Below, in pieces: positions 41,487 to 50,595 of a stretch of 64,000 nucleotides of DNA. A program made the translations under genes and the position numbers. The stretch is from an uncultured Cellvibrionales bacterium (GTDB taxonomy: Bacteria > Pseudomonadota > Gammaproteobacteria > Pseudomonadales > Porticoccaceae). The first letter of the stretch is position 1. Each line of letters opens with the position of its first letter. The notes beneath the pieces are model-generated. The model saw only the letters and a list, made by a program, of their open reading frames with translations, was not told the origin of the DNA and ran no database searches. Where the stretch lies: contig CAJWFB010000002.1 in the NCBI GenBank assembly GCA_913031645.1, positions 20,418 to 84,417 on the forward strand, read 5' to 3'.

Positions 41487-42689
41487 TTAATTTTGATCAT
41501 TATATTTACACGCTATTTGCGCTATAAGATCTCGGCCTAGCTGCGCTTTACTTCTTTTACTGAAAGAGATGGTTGAATCGTCGTCAATCCAGCTGACCTC
41601 ATTTTCATCACTATTAAAGCCAATATCTGGACGTGATATGTCATTAGCAATGATCGCATTTAGTGATTTTGTTTTGAGTTTTCCTTTTGCATAGTTCTCG
41701 ACATTGGCGCTCTCTGCCGCGAACCCGACCACAAACAAAGATTCATTAGTACTCGCTACCGTACTGACAATATCAGGATTTTTTTCAAGCTTAATGGTTA
41801 AGACCTCATCGCTTGATTTTATTTTACCTTCAGCAACACTAGCTGCTCGATAGTCGGCTACGGCGGCGGTGGCAATAAACACATCGGCTTTTTGTGCGGA
41901 CTCTAAGGCGGCTAATAACATCTCATTAGCAGATATTACTGGTATGTGTTGACAACGCTCTGGGGTCGGCAGGTTCACAGGGCCTGAAATAAGCACCACA
42001 TCTGCCCCCGCATCTGCTGCGGCAGTCGCTAGGGCATAGCCCATTTTCCCTGAACTATGATTACTAATATAGCGAACTGGGTCCAGTGCTTCTCGAGTTG
42101 GACCTGCGGTAATGACCACTTTTGTGCCTTGGAGCAATCCATTGATGAACATAGCAGAGGCTTGATCAATAATCGTGTCGGGCTGTTCCATTCGCCCTGG
42201 ACCTGTATCACCACAGGCTTGAGAGCCACTATCAGGGCCAATGATGGTCACACCGCGCTGAGCCAGCTTTTCAACATTATCCAAATTTGCAGGATGCTGC
42301 CACATCCCTTGATTCATGGCCGGAGCAACAGCAACTAATGCCGGTGTTGCTAGATAGACAGCTGCCAATAAACTGTCGGCTTTGCCATGCATCATGGTGG
42401 CCATAAAGTCGGCACTCGCGGGTGCTATTAATAGTAAATCTGCCCATCTAGCCAACTCAATATGGCCCATTCCCGCCTCTGCTTTCTCATCAAGCAAACC
42501 AACATGCACTGGATGACCTGATAGCGCTTGCATAGTTAGTGGCCGCAAAAACTCTTCAGCACCTGGCGTCATGACCACGCGCACTTCGGCCCCTCTATCT
42601 TGGAGGCGCCTAACTATTTCAGCACTTTTATAAGCAGCGATGCCACCGGTAACGCCAACAATTATTCGTTTGTTTGACAAGCTACACAT
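41487..42689 (-). CDS. coaBC: Phosphopantothenoylcysteine decarboxylase/synthetase
   Basis: CoaBC carries out two steps of coenzyme A synthesis. The N-terminal flavoprotein (about 1-180) has VGVTGGIAAYKSAE, PAMNQGMWQHPA and the ACGDTGPGRM loop. The C-terminal synthetase (about 185-400) has ITAGPTREALDPVRYISN and SSGKMG. The ATG at 42689 is preferred over a GTG at 42704. It is divergent from radC. Confidence 0.96.
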   Translation of the reverse strand: MCSLSNKRIIVGVTGGIAAYKSAEIVRRLQDRGAEVRVVMTPGAEEFLRPLTMQALSGHPVHVGLLDEKAEAGMGHIELARWADLLLIAPASADFMATMMHGKADSLLAAVYLATPALVAVAPAMNQGMWQHPANLDNVEKLAQRGVTIIGPDSGSQACGDTGPGRMEQPDTIIDQASAMFINGLLQGTKVVITAGPTREALDPVRYISNHSSGKMGYALATAAADAGADVVLISGPVNLPTPERCQHIPVISANEMLLAALESAQKADVFIATAAVADYRAASVAEGKIKSSDEVLTIKLEKNPDIVSTVASTNESLFVVGFAAESANVENYAKGKLKTKSLNAIIANDISRPDIGFNSDENEVSWIDDDSTISFSKRSKAQLGRDLIAQIACKYNDQN

Positions 42690-42769
42690 TTTAAATCCAC
42701 ACACTCTACTTTCAGCGGTCTAAGATAACATTATAGAAAGGAATTCTATAGTGATAAAAAGGACTTACT

Positions 42770-43444
42770 ATGGCTATACACCAATGGCCTGAGCATCAAA
42801 GGCCCCGCGAGAAGCTTTTAGCAAAGGGTTCCAAAGCGCTCTCCGATCAGGAGTTATTGGCGATATTTCTTCGCACAGGGGTCTCAGGAATGAGTGCTAT
42901 CGATTTAGCCGCCAAGCTAATAACAGAGTTCGGAGGTCTCGGTGCTCTGCTCAATGCGAATCAAGCGAGATTTTGTTCGATCAAGGGTTTAGGTTTGGCT
43001 AAGTATTGTCAACTCAGAGCCACCTTAGAGTTAACTGAGCGCTACCTAGGTGAGCAATTAAACAATAATGATATCTTTACTAGCCCCAAACAGGTTGAAG
43101 ATTATCTGTCTGTCCAGATGCGTGACTATCAGCGTGAGGTTTTCAGTGTGCTACTGCTAGATTCCAGACACCAACTATTGGGTTATCATGAGTTATTTCA
43201 CGGTACGATTGATACTACATCAGTGCATCCCCGAGAGGTCGTGAAATTGGCCCTTGAAAAGAATGCAGCAGCTGTCATTGTTGCCCATAATCATCCGTCG
43301 GGGATGGCGGAACCGAGTAATGCTGACATTGACATAACCCAAAGACTGAAGACGGCACTTGCACTGATAGACATTCGGCTACTTGATCATTTTATTATTG
43401 GAAGAGGAGACATAACTTCTTTGGCAAACGAAGGTAAAATGTAA
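42770..43444 (+). CDS. radC: RadC/YicR-family JAB-domain protein
   Basis: The protein has an N-terminal helix-hairpin-helix part (LLAKGSKALSDQELLAIFLRTG) and a C-terminal JAB/MPN metal domain with the motif HNHPSGMAEPSNAD. The family was once linked to DNA repair, but its function is uncertain. An AAAAAGGA ribosome site precedes the ATG. The position between coaBC and rpmB is conserved in gammaproteobacteria. Confidence 0.94.
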   Translation: MAIHQWPEHQRPREKLLAKGSKALSDQELLAIFLRTGVSGMSAIDLAAKLITEFGGLGALLNANQARFCSIKGLGLAKYCQLRATLELTERYLGEQLNNNDIFTSPKQVEDYLSVQMRDYQREVFSVLLLDSRHQLLGYHELFHGTIDTTSVHPREVVKLALEKNAAAVIVAHNHPSGMAEPSNADIDITQRLKTALALIDIRLLDHFIIGRGDITSLANEGKM

Positions 43445-43499
43445 TCTGGCTAAGATTTGGCGATAAGTGGTGAAATTATGTCGATTACAGCGTTTTCGT

Positions 43500-43528
43500 T
43501 TGATTCAGGATTGGCTTTCTGGTATAAA
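43500..43528 (+). promoter_or_regulatory. Sigma-70 type promoter for rpmB-rpmG
   Basis: TTGATT (43500-43505) and TATAAA (43523-43528) stand 17 bases apart in the gap after radC, about 100 bases before rpmB. Such a strong promoter suits ribosomal protein genes. Confidence 0.65.
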
Positions 43529-43635
43529 ACGCGCCTCCTTGCGGGGACACCCTTTGAACAAGGATGTAATTTTTTGGAATACTTTTGTCAAAAGGAGTTT
43601 TCCTTAGACAATAATCGAATTTAGAGGCAGGATAA

Positions 43636-43872
43636 ATGTCCAGAGTATGTCAGGTCACAGGCAAGCGCCCAATGGCTGGAAACAATGTATCTCATGCGAA
43701 AAACAGAACACGTCGTCGTTTTGAGCCAAACCTTCATACCCATCGATTTTGGGTTGAGGCAGAGAAGCGCTTTGTTAAGCTGCGTGTCTCTACCAAGGGA
43801 ATGCGCATCATCGACAAAAAAGGTATTGAAAATGTCCTGTCTGAGCTTCGTGCTCATGGCGAGAAAGTTTAA
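43636..43872 (+). CDS. rpmB: Ribosomal protein L28
   Basis: L28 is a component of the 50S subunit. The 78-residue sequence starts [21 protein letters not shown] and contains [12 protein letters not shown], both typical. GAGGCAGGA precedes the ATG. rpmG follows after 11 bases. Confidence 0.98.
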   Translation: MSRVCQVTGKRPMAGNNVSHAKNRTRRRFEPNLHTHRFWVEAEKRFVKLRVSTKGMRIIDKKGIENVLSELRAHGEKV

Positions 43873-43883
43873 GGAGTTTACTG

Positions 43884-44051
43884 ATGGCTAAATCAGCAAG
43901 AGAGAAAATTCGGTTAGTATCCAGCGCAGGTACTGGACATTTCTACACGACTGACAAAAACAAGCGAAACATGCCGGAGAAGATGGAAATCAAGAAGTAT
44001 GACCCCACCATTCGCAAGCATGTGATTTATAAAGAAGCCAAGATCAAGTAG
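43884..44051 (+). CDS. rpmG: Ribosomal protein L33
   Basis: I read this 55-residue protein directly from the sequence. It starts [16 protein letters not shown], continues with [20 protein letters not shown] and ends [10 protein letters not shown], matching L33 without the CxxC zinc motifs. AAGGAG stands seven bases before the ATG. It is the last gene of the rpmB-rpmG pair and is followed by a terminator. Confidence 0.97.
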   Translation: MAKSAREKIRLVSSAGTGHFYTTDKNKRNMPEKMEIKKYDPTIRKHVIYKEAKIK

Positions 44052-44087
44052 TCGTTGTATTGGTGGTGAGAAGACGCTCACAAAACT

Positions 44088-44120
44088 AAAAAATCCTGCC
44101 CTTGTGGCGGGATTTTTTTT
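44088..44120 (+). terminator. Intrinsic terminator after rpmG
   Basis: AAATCCTGCC (44091-44100) pairs with GGCGGGATTT (44106-44115), with one G-T wobble and a five-base loop, and is followed by a run of Ts. Confidence 0.87.
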
Positions 44121-44150
44121 GGGCATTTATTTGAGCAAATAGTGCAGTCC

Positions 44151-44180
44151 AAAAAAAGCCCCAAATAAATTTGGGGCTTT
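44151..44180 (-). terminator. Intrinsic terminator after the cold shock gene
   Basis: A perfect 11-bp stem (44155-44165 with 44170-44180) and four-base loop are followed on the minus strand by a T run (the A run at 44151-44157). It faces the rpmG terminator. Confidence 0.87.
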
Positions 44181-44220
44181 CGAAAATTTTCTTCCAGCTA
44201 TCTAACGACAGCGGCAGAAA

Positions 44221-44430
44221 TTAATCGGCAACTACGTTCTCAGCTTGAGCGCCTTTTTGGCCTTGAGTAACTTCCATCGTTACTGCCTGACCTTCTTTCA
44301 ATGATTTGAAACCTTCAGCCTGAATTGCGCTGTGGTGAACAAATACGTCACCGCCGCCTTCTTGCTCAATGAATCCAAAACCCTTACTGTCGTTGAACCA
44401 CTTGACAGTGCCAGAAACTCTATCTGACAT
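44221..44430 (-). CDS. Cold shock protein, CspA family
   Basis: This 69-residue single-stranded nucleic acid-binding protein acts as an RNA chaperone. RNP1 (KGFGFI) and RNP2 (VFVHHSAI) are intact, and the protein begins with [16 protein letters not shown] precedes the ATG. A candidate promoter about 160 bases upstream would give the long leader typical of cold-regulated csp genes. Confidence 0.95.
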   Translation of the reverse strand: MSDRVSGTVKWFNDSKGFGFIEQEGGGDVFVHHSAIQAEGFKSLKEGQAVTMEVTQGQKGAQAENVVAD

Positions 44431-44587
44431 AATAACCTCACTTTAAAAATTTATACCGTTTAAGGCGTTAAAAATATCCAGCCTCATAACGGGGCTAGCC
44501 AATATCCTCCAGCCGCAATAAATTACAACTGGAGCATTTCGTAGCCTACCGCTTTGATTAGCATTAAAACAGACTTACGAGCGCGGT

Positions 44588-44617
44588 AGTGTATGGTGTT
44601 TTCATGGATTTTGCCAA
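44588..44617 (-). promoter_or_regulatory. Candidate promoter for the cold shock gene
   Basis: On the minus strand TTGGCA (44617-44612) and TACACT (44593-44588) are 18 bases apart, matching five and four of six consensus bases. A start near 44580 would leave a leader of about 150 bases. Confidence 0.42.
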
Positions 44618-44792
44618 TTTTGTTTCAGTTAAACCCGAAAAAACCGCCATTTAGCTGAAATTCTCACCAAAATACGGCAATTTAATCAACGACTTAGCGG
44701 TTGTATGCGTAAATCATGTGGATACAATTTTTCACTTGAACGAGTTAAAAAGAGTACAAAGAGAGGTATTCTGGCATGGCTTCCGGTTTTGA

Positions 44793-44814
44793 TTAGGTCT
44801 CCAACTGGACCTAA
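44793..44814. promoter_or_regulatory. Inverted repeat upstream of the FAD oxidase gene
   Basis: TTAGGTC (44793-44799) and GACCTAA (44808-44814) form a perfect 7-bp inverted repeat around eight bases. It lies about 100 bases before the gene and could be an operator for a dimeric regulator. It has no T run, so it is not a terminator. Confidence 0.35.
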
Positions 44815-44917
44815 ATGAGCTCATGGCTCTGCTCAGAGGCTGTAAAATAATGACTGTATGTTATGATCGAAGCTTCTAAGTGGCAGCCAATAAATATCGA
44901 ATTCAGCAGGGTTTCCT

Positions 44918-46321
44918 ATGCTTTCCTCGTCAATAATAAAACAGCTCATCGCTATCGTTGGTGAAGAGCGATTATTACTGGGGCCAGAAGATTTTCAAAA
45001 TTACGGCATTGATCGGACTACGATTTGGCAGGCAAACCCGTGCGCGGTTGTTTTACCTGGTTCTACTGAAGAGGTTCAGCAAATTGTTTTATTGGCCAAG
45101 GAGTTCAATTTAGCTATTGTTCCCTCTGGTGGCCGCACTGGATTGAGTGGTGGTGCAGTTGCTAAGGATGGTGAGATAGTGATTGCCTTAGATCGTTTAA
45201 ATGAAATTCGAGAATTCAACTCACTAGATCGTACCGTGACAGTTGGTGCAGGGGTGATTACCGAAAGGTTACAAAAATTTGCGATTGATCAAGGCTTGTT
45301 TTATCCGGTTGATTTTGCCTCCACAGGCTCAAGCCAAATCGGCGGAAACATTGCAACTAACGCAGGCGGAATTAATGTTATTCGCTACGGAATGACGCGT
45401 CAGTGGGTGGCAGGCTTAACAGTGGTCACCGGAGCCGGTGACATCTTGGAACTAAATCGTGGACTGATGAAAAACAATACCGGTTATGACTTCCGTCACT
45501 TGTTTATTGGCTCCGAGGGTACTCTTGGGCTGATATGCGAAGCCACTATTCAGCTGACAAAAGCACCTGAAGAAACAGTTGTGATGGTTCTCGGCATTGA
45601 TAATTTTCCCGCTATTTTGGATGTACTGCAAATCTTCACCTCTAAGATTGATCTGACTGCCTTTGAGTTTTTCTCGCAACTTGCCTTAGATAAGGTTGTT
45701 GCCCATCAGGGACATGCGGTTCCTTTTAATACCAAAGCGCCATTTTATGCGCTGTTAGAATTCGAGACCAAAGGTAGTGAAGGTCTAGACCTCGCTATGC
45801 GTCTTTTTGAGCACTGTGTTGACCAGAGATGGGTATTAGATGGCGTTGTCAGCCAAAGTCTGTCCCAAGCGTCTGCATTATGGAAACTTAGAGAAGATAT
45901 TTCTGAAACTTTATGGGAATTTCAGCCCTATAAAAATGATATTTCAGTGCGTGTTTCCAGAATGCCTGACTTTCTCGTTGAGGTGAATGAATTAATAGAG
46001 CGGCATTATCCAGATTTTGACATTGTCTGGTATGGTCACATTGGTGACGGTAATTTGCATCTTAATATTCTGAAGCCAGAGCAGCTTTCGAGTGAGGATT
46101 TTGTATCTCAATGCAGTGCCGTGAGTAATGAAATTGGTCAGCTGCTGGCCAAGTATGAGGGTAGCGTGAGTGCTGAACATGGTGTCGGATTACTTAAAAG
46201 AGATTATTTACACTACTCGAGATCCCCCTGTGAAATTAGTCTGATGCGTGCGGTGAAGTCGGCATTTGATCCGAATGGCATATTAAACCCTGGTAAACTA
46301 TTTGAGGCGCAAGGACAATAA
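44918..46321 (+). CDS. FAD-linked 2-hydroxyacid dehydrogenase (GlcD/D2HGDH type)
   Basis: This VAO-family flavoenzyme oxidises a D-2-hydroxy acid and passes electrons to a carrier. The FAD-binding part contains PSGGRTGLSGGAVA, GGNIATNAGG and FIGSEGTLGLI. The C-terminal cap has the metal motif YGHIGDGNLHLN and SAEHGVGLLKRDYL. In Pseudomonas a similar 464-residue enzyme removes D-2-hydroxyglutarate made as a side product of SerA, so that substrate is a reasonable guess. D-lactate or glycolate remain alternatives; no glcE/glcF genes are near. Confidence 0.85.
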   Translation: MLSSSIIKQLIAIVGEERLLLGPEDFQNYGIDRTTIWQANPCAVVLPGSTEEVQQIVLLAKEFNLAIVPSGGRTGLSGGAVAKDGEIVIALDRLNEIREFNSLDRTVTVGAGVITERLQKFAIDQGLFYPVDFASTGSSQIGGNIATNAGGINVIRYGMTRQWVAGLTVVTGAGDILELNRGLMKNNTGYDFRHLFIGSEGTLGLICEATIQLTKAPEETVVMVLGIDNFPAILDVLQIFTSKIDLTAFEFFSQLALDKVVAHQGHAVPFNTKAPFYALLEFETKGSEGLDLAMRLFEHCVDQRWVLDGVVSQSLSQASALWKLREDISETLWEFQPYKNDISVRVSRMPDFLVEVNELIERHYPDFDIVWYGHIGDGNLHLNILKPEQLSSEDFVSQCSAVSNEIGQLLAKYEGSVSAEHGVGLLKRDYLHYSRSPCEISLMRAVKSAFDPNGILNPGKLFEAQGQ

Positions 46322-46348
46322 TGCATACACATAAACAGGATGTTAATA

Positions 46349-46705
46349 ATGAGTGAGCCTTTATTTACTGACGATGATTTACAGAAAGAATCCAACCATA
46401 AAAATGTCACTATGCTGATATACATATTACTGGCGCTCGGCTTTGTAACTGGCGGTCTGACCGCAATTGCGGCGGTTATTATTAACTATATTAAACGAGA
46501 TGATGTTCGTGGGAGCTGGCTAGAGGGTCACTTTCGCTGGCAAATCAATACCTTCTGGTTTGGCTTGTTATGGACCATAATTGCGTTTCTGACGTGGCTG
46601 GTTCTTCTTGGTTGGTTTACCGGGGCGTTGGTGACTATTTGGTTGGTATATCGGATAGCCAAAGGCGCAATATACCTTAATGACAACAAAACGATGGTTG
46701 TTTGA
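46349..46705 (+). CDS. Small membrane protein, DUF4870-like
   Basis: This 118-residue protein has three hydrophobic segments (about 20-45, 65-88 and 90-105) around the conserved-looking RGSWLEGHFRWQINTFWF, which resembles DUF4870 proteins. I use the ATG at 46349, which follows CAGGAT, rather than 46340. Function is unknown. It follows the FAD oxidase gene by 27 bases. Confidence 0.75.
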   Translation: MSEPLFTDDDLQKESNHKNVTMLIYILLALGFVTGGLTAIAAVIINYIKRDDVRGSWLEGHFRWQINTFWFGLLWTIIAFLTWLVLLGWFTGALVTIWLVYRIAKGAIYLNDNKTMVV

Positions 46706-46764
46706 CACCAAAGTTTTAGAGTGTGCTTCAACTTTTGGTCAGCTATTCAAAATGGAATCTTTAT

Positions 46765-47433
46765 ATGCACCAGTACAGTCATTTTGTTGACGGAAAACAA
46801 TCTGATCTCCCTTTGGGGAAGATCGTCTGCGTGGGCAGAAATTACGCTGCCCATGCTCGTGAACTGAATAACCCACTGCCTACGTCGCCGGTGCTTTTTA
46901 TTAAACCGAGTACTGCTTTAGCAGCTATTAATAGCGAGATAATTGTTCCAACCGCTTTAGGCGAATGTCACTTTGAGACTGAAATGAGCCTTTTGATAGG
47001 TAAAAAGCTAATCAACTGTGGTGAAGACGAAGCGGCGAGGGCAATTAAAGGCGTCGGTCTAAGTTTAGATTTGACCTTGCGAGATATTCAGCAAGATTTA
47101 AAAGACAAAGGGTTGCCGTGGGAAAAAGCGAAAGCATTTGATGGTGCCTGTCCGTCGTCTGCATTTGTTTCTAGAGCCCAATTGGGTGACTTACAAAACC
47201 AACAAATACGGCTATATAAAAACGGTCAGATTCAGCAGGATGGTAACACCTCGGATATGGTCAATCCTGTCCTTTCGTTGCTAGCTTATATTAGTCAATT
47301 CTTCACCCTGTTGCCCGGCGACATAGTTTTAACGGGCACTCCATCTGGCGTTGGGCCATTGCAGGTGGGGGATAAGTTAGTCTTGGAATTATCAGATGCC
47401 ATTCACTGCAAGGGGGAGGTCGTTTCAGCGTGA
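46765..47433 (+). CDS. Fumarylacetoacetate hydrolase family protein (YcgM type)
   Basis: The 222-residue protein has the short FAH fold with the metal-binding acids in [13 protein letters not shown] and [11 protein letters not shown], and the closing [17 protein letters not shown]. Relatives tautomerise oxaloacetate or cleave acylpyruvates. The ATG at 46765 begins the conserved part; an upstream GTG at 46723 is in frame but unlikely. The stop overlaps the GTG of the DUF1653 gene by four bases (GTGA). Confidence 0.88.
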   Translation: MHQYSHFVDGKQSDLPLGKIVCVGRNYAAHARELNNPLPTSPVLFIKPSTALAAINSEIIVPTALGECHFETEMSLLIGKKLINCGEDEAARAIKGVGLSLDLTLRDIQQDLKDKGLPWEKAKAFDGACPSSAFVSRAQLGDLQNQQIRLYKNGQIQQDGNTSDMVNPVLSLLAYISQFFTLLPGDIVLTGTPSGVGPLQVGDKLVLELSDAIHCKGEVVSA

Positions 47434-47648
47434 CTATTGCTAAAGGCATTTATAAGCACTACAAAGGCAATCTCTATCAGGTCATAGAAGTTGCAACACA
47501 CAGTGAGACTAGCGAGGAATTGGTGGTCTATCGGACTCTATATGGCGATTACAGCATGTGGGTGAGACCACTAGAAATGTTTCAAGAAATGGTAGATATT
47601 AACGGGCAACAAGTGCCTCGGTTTAGTTTTGTCGAGCCCAGTGAGTAA
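47430..47648 (+). CDS. DUF1653 protein
   Basis: This 72-residue protein matches DUF1653: it starts with [18 protein letters not shown] and continues with [20 protein letters not shown]. The fold is small and beta-rich; the function is unknown. It starts with GTG overlapping the previous stop, and its own stop overlaps the arfB ATG by one base, so the three genes are translationally coupled. Confidence 0.9.
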   Translation: MTIAKGIYKHYKGNLYQVIEVATHSETSEELVVYRTLYGDYSMWVRPLEMFQEMVDINGQQVPRFSFVEPSE

Positions 47649-48064
47649 TGTTAGTCATTTCTAGTCATGTTTCAATTCCCGATGCAGAGCTCGACTTTTC
47701 TGCAATACGCGCTCAGGGTCCCGGGGGTCAAAATGTCAACAAGGTATCTTCGGCGATTCATCTGCGTTTTGATATTGGACAATCGTCATTGCCTGATTTT
47801 TATAAGCAGCGATTATTGCAGCTTAAAGACCAACGGATTTCAAAAGATGCGGTGATCATTATCAAGGCTCAACGTTATCGCAGTCAGGATAAAAACCGCC
47901 TAGAGGCGCTCTCTAGGCTAAAAGTACTTATTCAGTCAGCAGGATTTGTTGCTAAATCTAGACGGCCAACTAAGCCAACGCGCGGTTCCCAGTTGAGACG
48001 CATGGACAAAAAAGCCCAGCACGGCAAGAAGAAAAACATGCGTGCAAAACCCCGTTTGGATTAG
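47648..48064 (+). CDS. arfB: Alternative ribosome-rescue factor ArfB (YaeJ)
   Basis: ArfB frees ribosomes stalled at the end of broken mRNAs by hydrolysing peptidyl-tRNA. The catalytic GGQ motif is in GPGGQNVNKVSS, and a basic C-terminal tail (KKAQHGKKKNMRAKPR) that enters the empty mRNA channel is present. The length of 138 residues is typical and far shorter than RF1/RF2. Confidence 0.95.
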   Translation: MLVISSHVSIPDAELDFSAIRAQGPGGQNVNKVSSAIHLRFDIGQSSLPDFYKQRLLQLKDQRISKDAVIIIKAQRYRSQDKNRLEALSRLKVLIQSAGFVAKSRRPTKPTRGSQLRRMDKKAQHGKKKNMRAKPRLD

Positions 48065-48069
48065 AGGTT

Positions 48070-49062
48070 ATGACTGAAAGTGGTAATCATCCATTTGATA
48101 GGTTGACGCCCGATTTGTTAATCGATGCGGTCGAGAGTCAGGGATTTCTGTCAGATGGCGGATTTTTAGCGCTTAACAGCTATGAAAATCGCGTGTATCA
48201 AATAGGCATTGAAAATCAAACACCGATGATAGCCAAGTTCTATCGTCCGGAGCGATGGTCCGATGAGCAGATCTTTGAAGAACATCAATTCTGCTTTCAG
48301 TTACACGATCAAGAACTACCAGTGGTTTGCCCTTGGCTCAACAGTCATGGAAATAGTATTAGCCACCACGAAGGTTTCCGATTTGCACTGTATGAGCGCA
48401 AGGGAGGGCGTGCACCAGAATTAGATAATCTAGATAATCTATTTATCTTAGGTCGCTTGTTAGGGCGCTTTCATGGGATTGGTGCAGCGCAATCGTTTAA
48501 ATATCGACCTACTTTAGATGCCAAAAAGTTTGGCTGGGACTCTTACGAGCTTATCAGTAAAGATTTCATACCCAAAGAGCTAAGTCCTGCTTATGATTCA
48601 TTAGCGCTTGATGTGCTGAAAGCTATTGATCGGATCCTTACTGATTATGGTGAGATCAATAATATCCGCGTACATGGAGACTGCCATGCGGGCAATATTT
48701 TATGGCGTGATGACTATCCACATTTCGTCGATTTTGATGACGCGCGCATGGCGCCGGCCATTCAAGATCTTTGGATGTTGTTGTCTGGAGATCGACAGGA
48801 GCAGACAGCGCAAATGGCTGAAATCATTGAGGGATACAACGAGTTTTATGATTTTGATTATAGGCAATTACGACTAATTGAAGTATTTCGAACCTTAAGG
48901 ATCATGCATCATAGCGCTTGGATCGCAAGACGTTGGTCAGACCCTGCATTTCCTCGTGCATTTTCTTGGTTTGATTCTCCTCGCTATTGGAGCGACCACA
49001 TACTCGCTCTGCGCGAGCAGCTAGCGGCGCTAAATGAGCCGGCGCTAGAAGTACGGTTGTAG
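48070..49062 (+). CDS. srkA: Stress response kinase SrkA (YihE/RdoA)
   Basis: SrkA is a protein kinase of the APH/choline-kinase fold that protects against stress-linked death. The catalytic loop is VHGDCHAGNILW, and the metal motif is FVDFDDA. The 330-residue length is that of E. coli SrkA. It follows arfB by 5 bases. In E. coli srkA sits with dsbA; here it sits with arfB. Confidence 0.93.
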   Translation: MTESGNHPFDRLTPDLLIDAVESQGFLSDGGFLALNSYENRVYQIGIENQTPMIAKFYRPERWSDEQIFEEHQFCFQLHDQELPVVCPWLNSHGNSISHHEGFRFALYERKGGRAPELDNLDNLFILGRLLGRFHGIGAAQSFKYRPTLDAKKFGWDSYELISKDFIPKELSPAYDSLALDVLKAIDRILTDYGEINNIRVHGDCHAGNILWRDDYPHFVDFDDARMAPAIQDLWMLLSGDRQEQTAQMAEIIEGYNEFYDFDYRQLRLIEVFRTLRIMHHSAWIARRWSDPAFPRAFSWFDSPRYWSDHILALREQLAALNEPALEVRL

Positions 49063-49066
49063 TTAT

Positions 49067-49996
49067 TTACCAGCTGTAATTCACACCTATGCTAAAACTT
49101 CGATCGATTTTTTCAATTCCTTCAGTAGGCTGATTATCGTAGTTCCATTTGATAGCAAACTTGGTAAATAAATCGTCGACCAAAGGAACATCAAAACCAA
49201 TGCCTGCATTAAATTGACTGTTGTCTGCATCCTCGACCGAAATCAATAGTTCGTTAGTATGGAAAAGCTCAATATGTTCAAAAATTATCTTTCGATAATC
49301 TGTGGACCAGTTCCAAGTGAGTCTTTCATCTTTTTTATCCCGCATGAACCGTTGATCTCTGGTACTGATAACGAAGGTTTCGCTGATCCATGTGAATCCA
49401 GACTTTATCGATAGTGCTCCTGCATCTGTTTCCCACAATTGGTTACCGAGGAGACTCCCGACAGAGTAAAATTGCTCTATTCCCCGATTATCATTCGCGC
49501 CGAAGGACGCGGCATTGCTCCAATACCAACCGTCTTTAAAAAACCATTCAAAAGCATAACTTAGGTCATAGTTCTCCTCTGGTTGTTCACCTTCTTCCCG
49601 ACGAGTTTGGTAATGGATATCTCCCCTGTGTCGGATGTTTTCATGACGCCACGCTAGATCAGCCGAAACGTCCCATTCCTCACGATCTTCGTTACCACCG
49701 CGGAGTAACCCAGACACTCCGATCCGGCCTTCTAAGGACTCATCAGGCGATGCGCTAGAAATTTCTGATATTAAATCCTCAGGCTCTTGTGCTGTTGGAC
49801 TGATGGATACCACTTGATTTAAAGCAATACTCAAAGTACCAAAGTTGTCAGCGTTCCAAATAATATGAGTATCTGTTATTTCTGTTTGTGTTCCCTGAAT
49901 AATATCACCATTCATCAGAATAATTTGGTCTGCCGAGGAGGTTGCTGAATGAAGACCGATAAGGGAAAAGACAACGTGTAATTTGACATGAGACAT
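49067..49996 (-). CDS. Outer-membrane DUF481 protein
   Basis: A signal peptide (about 1-22) leads into a DUF481 beta-barrel-like domain (about 85-309), made of alternating strands with many Trp and Tyr and ending in SW, as outer-membrane barrels do. The N-terminal domain has DQIILMNGDIIQG and IALNQVVSISP, typical of YdiY-like proteins. Function is unknown. AAGGAG precedes the ATG. It converges with srkA. Confidence 0.83.
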   Translation of the reverse strand: MSHVKLHVVFSLIGLHSATSSADQIILMNGDIIQGTQTEITDTHIIWNADNFGTLSIALNQVVSISPTAQEPEDLISEISSASPDESLEGRIGVSGLLRGGNEDREEWDVSADLAWRHENIRHRGDIHYQTRREEGEQPEENYDLSYAFEWFFKDGWYWSNAASFGANDNRGIEQFYSVGSLLGNQLWETDAGALSIKSGFTWISETFVISTRDQRFMRDKKDERLTWNWSTDYRKIIFEHIELFHTNELLISVEDADNSQFNAGIGFDVPLVDDLFTKFAIKWNYDNQPTEGIEKIDRSFSIGVNYSW

Positions 49997-50205
49997 GATT
50001 TTTTAACTCCTTAAAAAGCTCTAGCAAAACTCCTGTCTTGCCGTGGTTTTATAAGCGAAAGTGTAACAAAATTAATCAACTTTAAGCTAATAAAACAGCA
50101 TTATTTTGTCTCTTGAGGCCGTGAGTAATAACCTTTAAGCTATCCAACAGAAAACATGTTGCTGAAATAATCAGTGTCATATAAAAGACAAATTAGAGGG
50201 AAACA

Positions 50206-50595
50206 ATGAGTGATTTGCCAGTAGAATTGAAATATGCCTCCAGCCATGAATGGGCGCGCTTGGAGAGTGATGGGACTGTAGTAATAGGCATTACTGACCA
50301 TGCGCAGGCGGCTCTTGGCGATGTTGTTTATGTTGAGCTTCCCGAGGAGGGGGCAGATATAGATGTTGGCTCTGAGATTGCGGTGGTTGAGTCTGTGAAG
50401 GCAGCGTCGGATATTTATACTCCCGTAACGGGTGAAGTTGTTGAGATCAATCCCGCGTTAGAGGATCAGCCAGAGACGATAAATCAATCACCTTATGTTG
50501 ATGGTTGGTTGTTCCGAGTGAGATTATCTAACCCCGATGAGCTAGATGACATGATGAATGCAGATGAGTACCTGCTGGCTACAGAGGACGATTAA
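50206..50595 (+). CDS. gcvH: Glycine cleavage system H protein
   Basis: GcvH carries the lipoyl arm that shuttles the aminomethyl group between glycine cleavage enzymes. The lipoyl lysine is Lys65 in VESVKAASD. The 129-residue length is typical. It stands alone: gcvT and gcvP are not in the window. GAGGGAA precedes the ATG. Its end overlaps the convergent HAD gene by four bases. Confidence 0.96.
   Translation: MSDLPVELKYASSHEWARLESDGTVVIGITDHAQAALGDVVYVELPEEGADIDVGSEIAVVESVKAASDIYTPVTGEVVEINPALEDQPETINQSPYVDGWLFRVRLSNPDELDDMMNADEYLLATEDD

Larger units (their letters stand above)
44431..44917. other. Non-coding stretch with csp leader and upstream region of the FAD oxidase gene
   Basis: These 487 bases hold no convincing gene. 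The left third would be the csp 5' leader if the promoter at 44588-44617 is used. The right part, before the FAD-linked oxidase, contains an inverted repeat at 44793-44814 and AT-rich sequence but no clear promoter. Confidence 0.6.

Noticed and set aside
43685-43891. Plus-strand open frame of 68 codons overlapping rpmB
   Set aside because: It is a shifted frame of the L28 gene, which is clearly the coding one.
50436-50595. The gcvH/HAD four-base overlap as a frameshift or fusion
   Set aside because: Both proteins end normally; the genes simply converge with overlapping stop codons.
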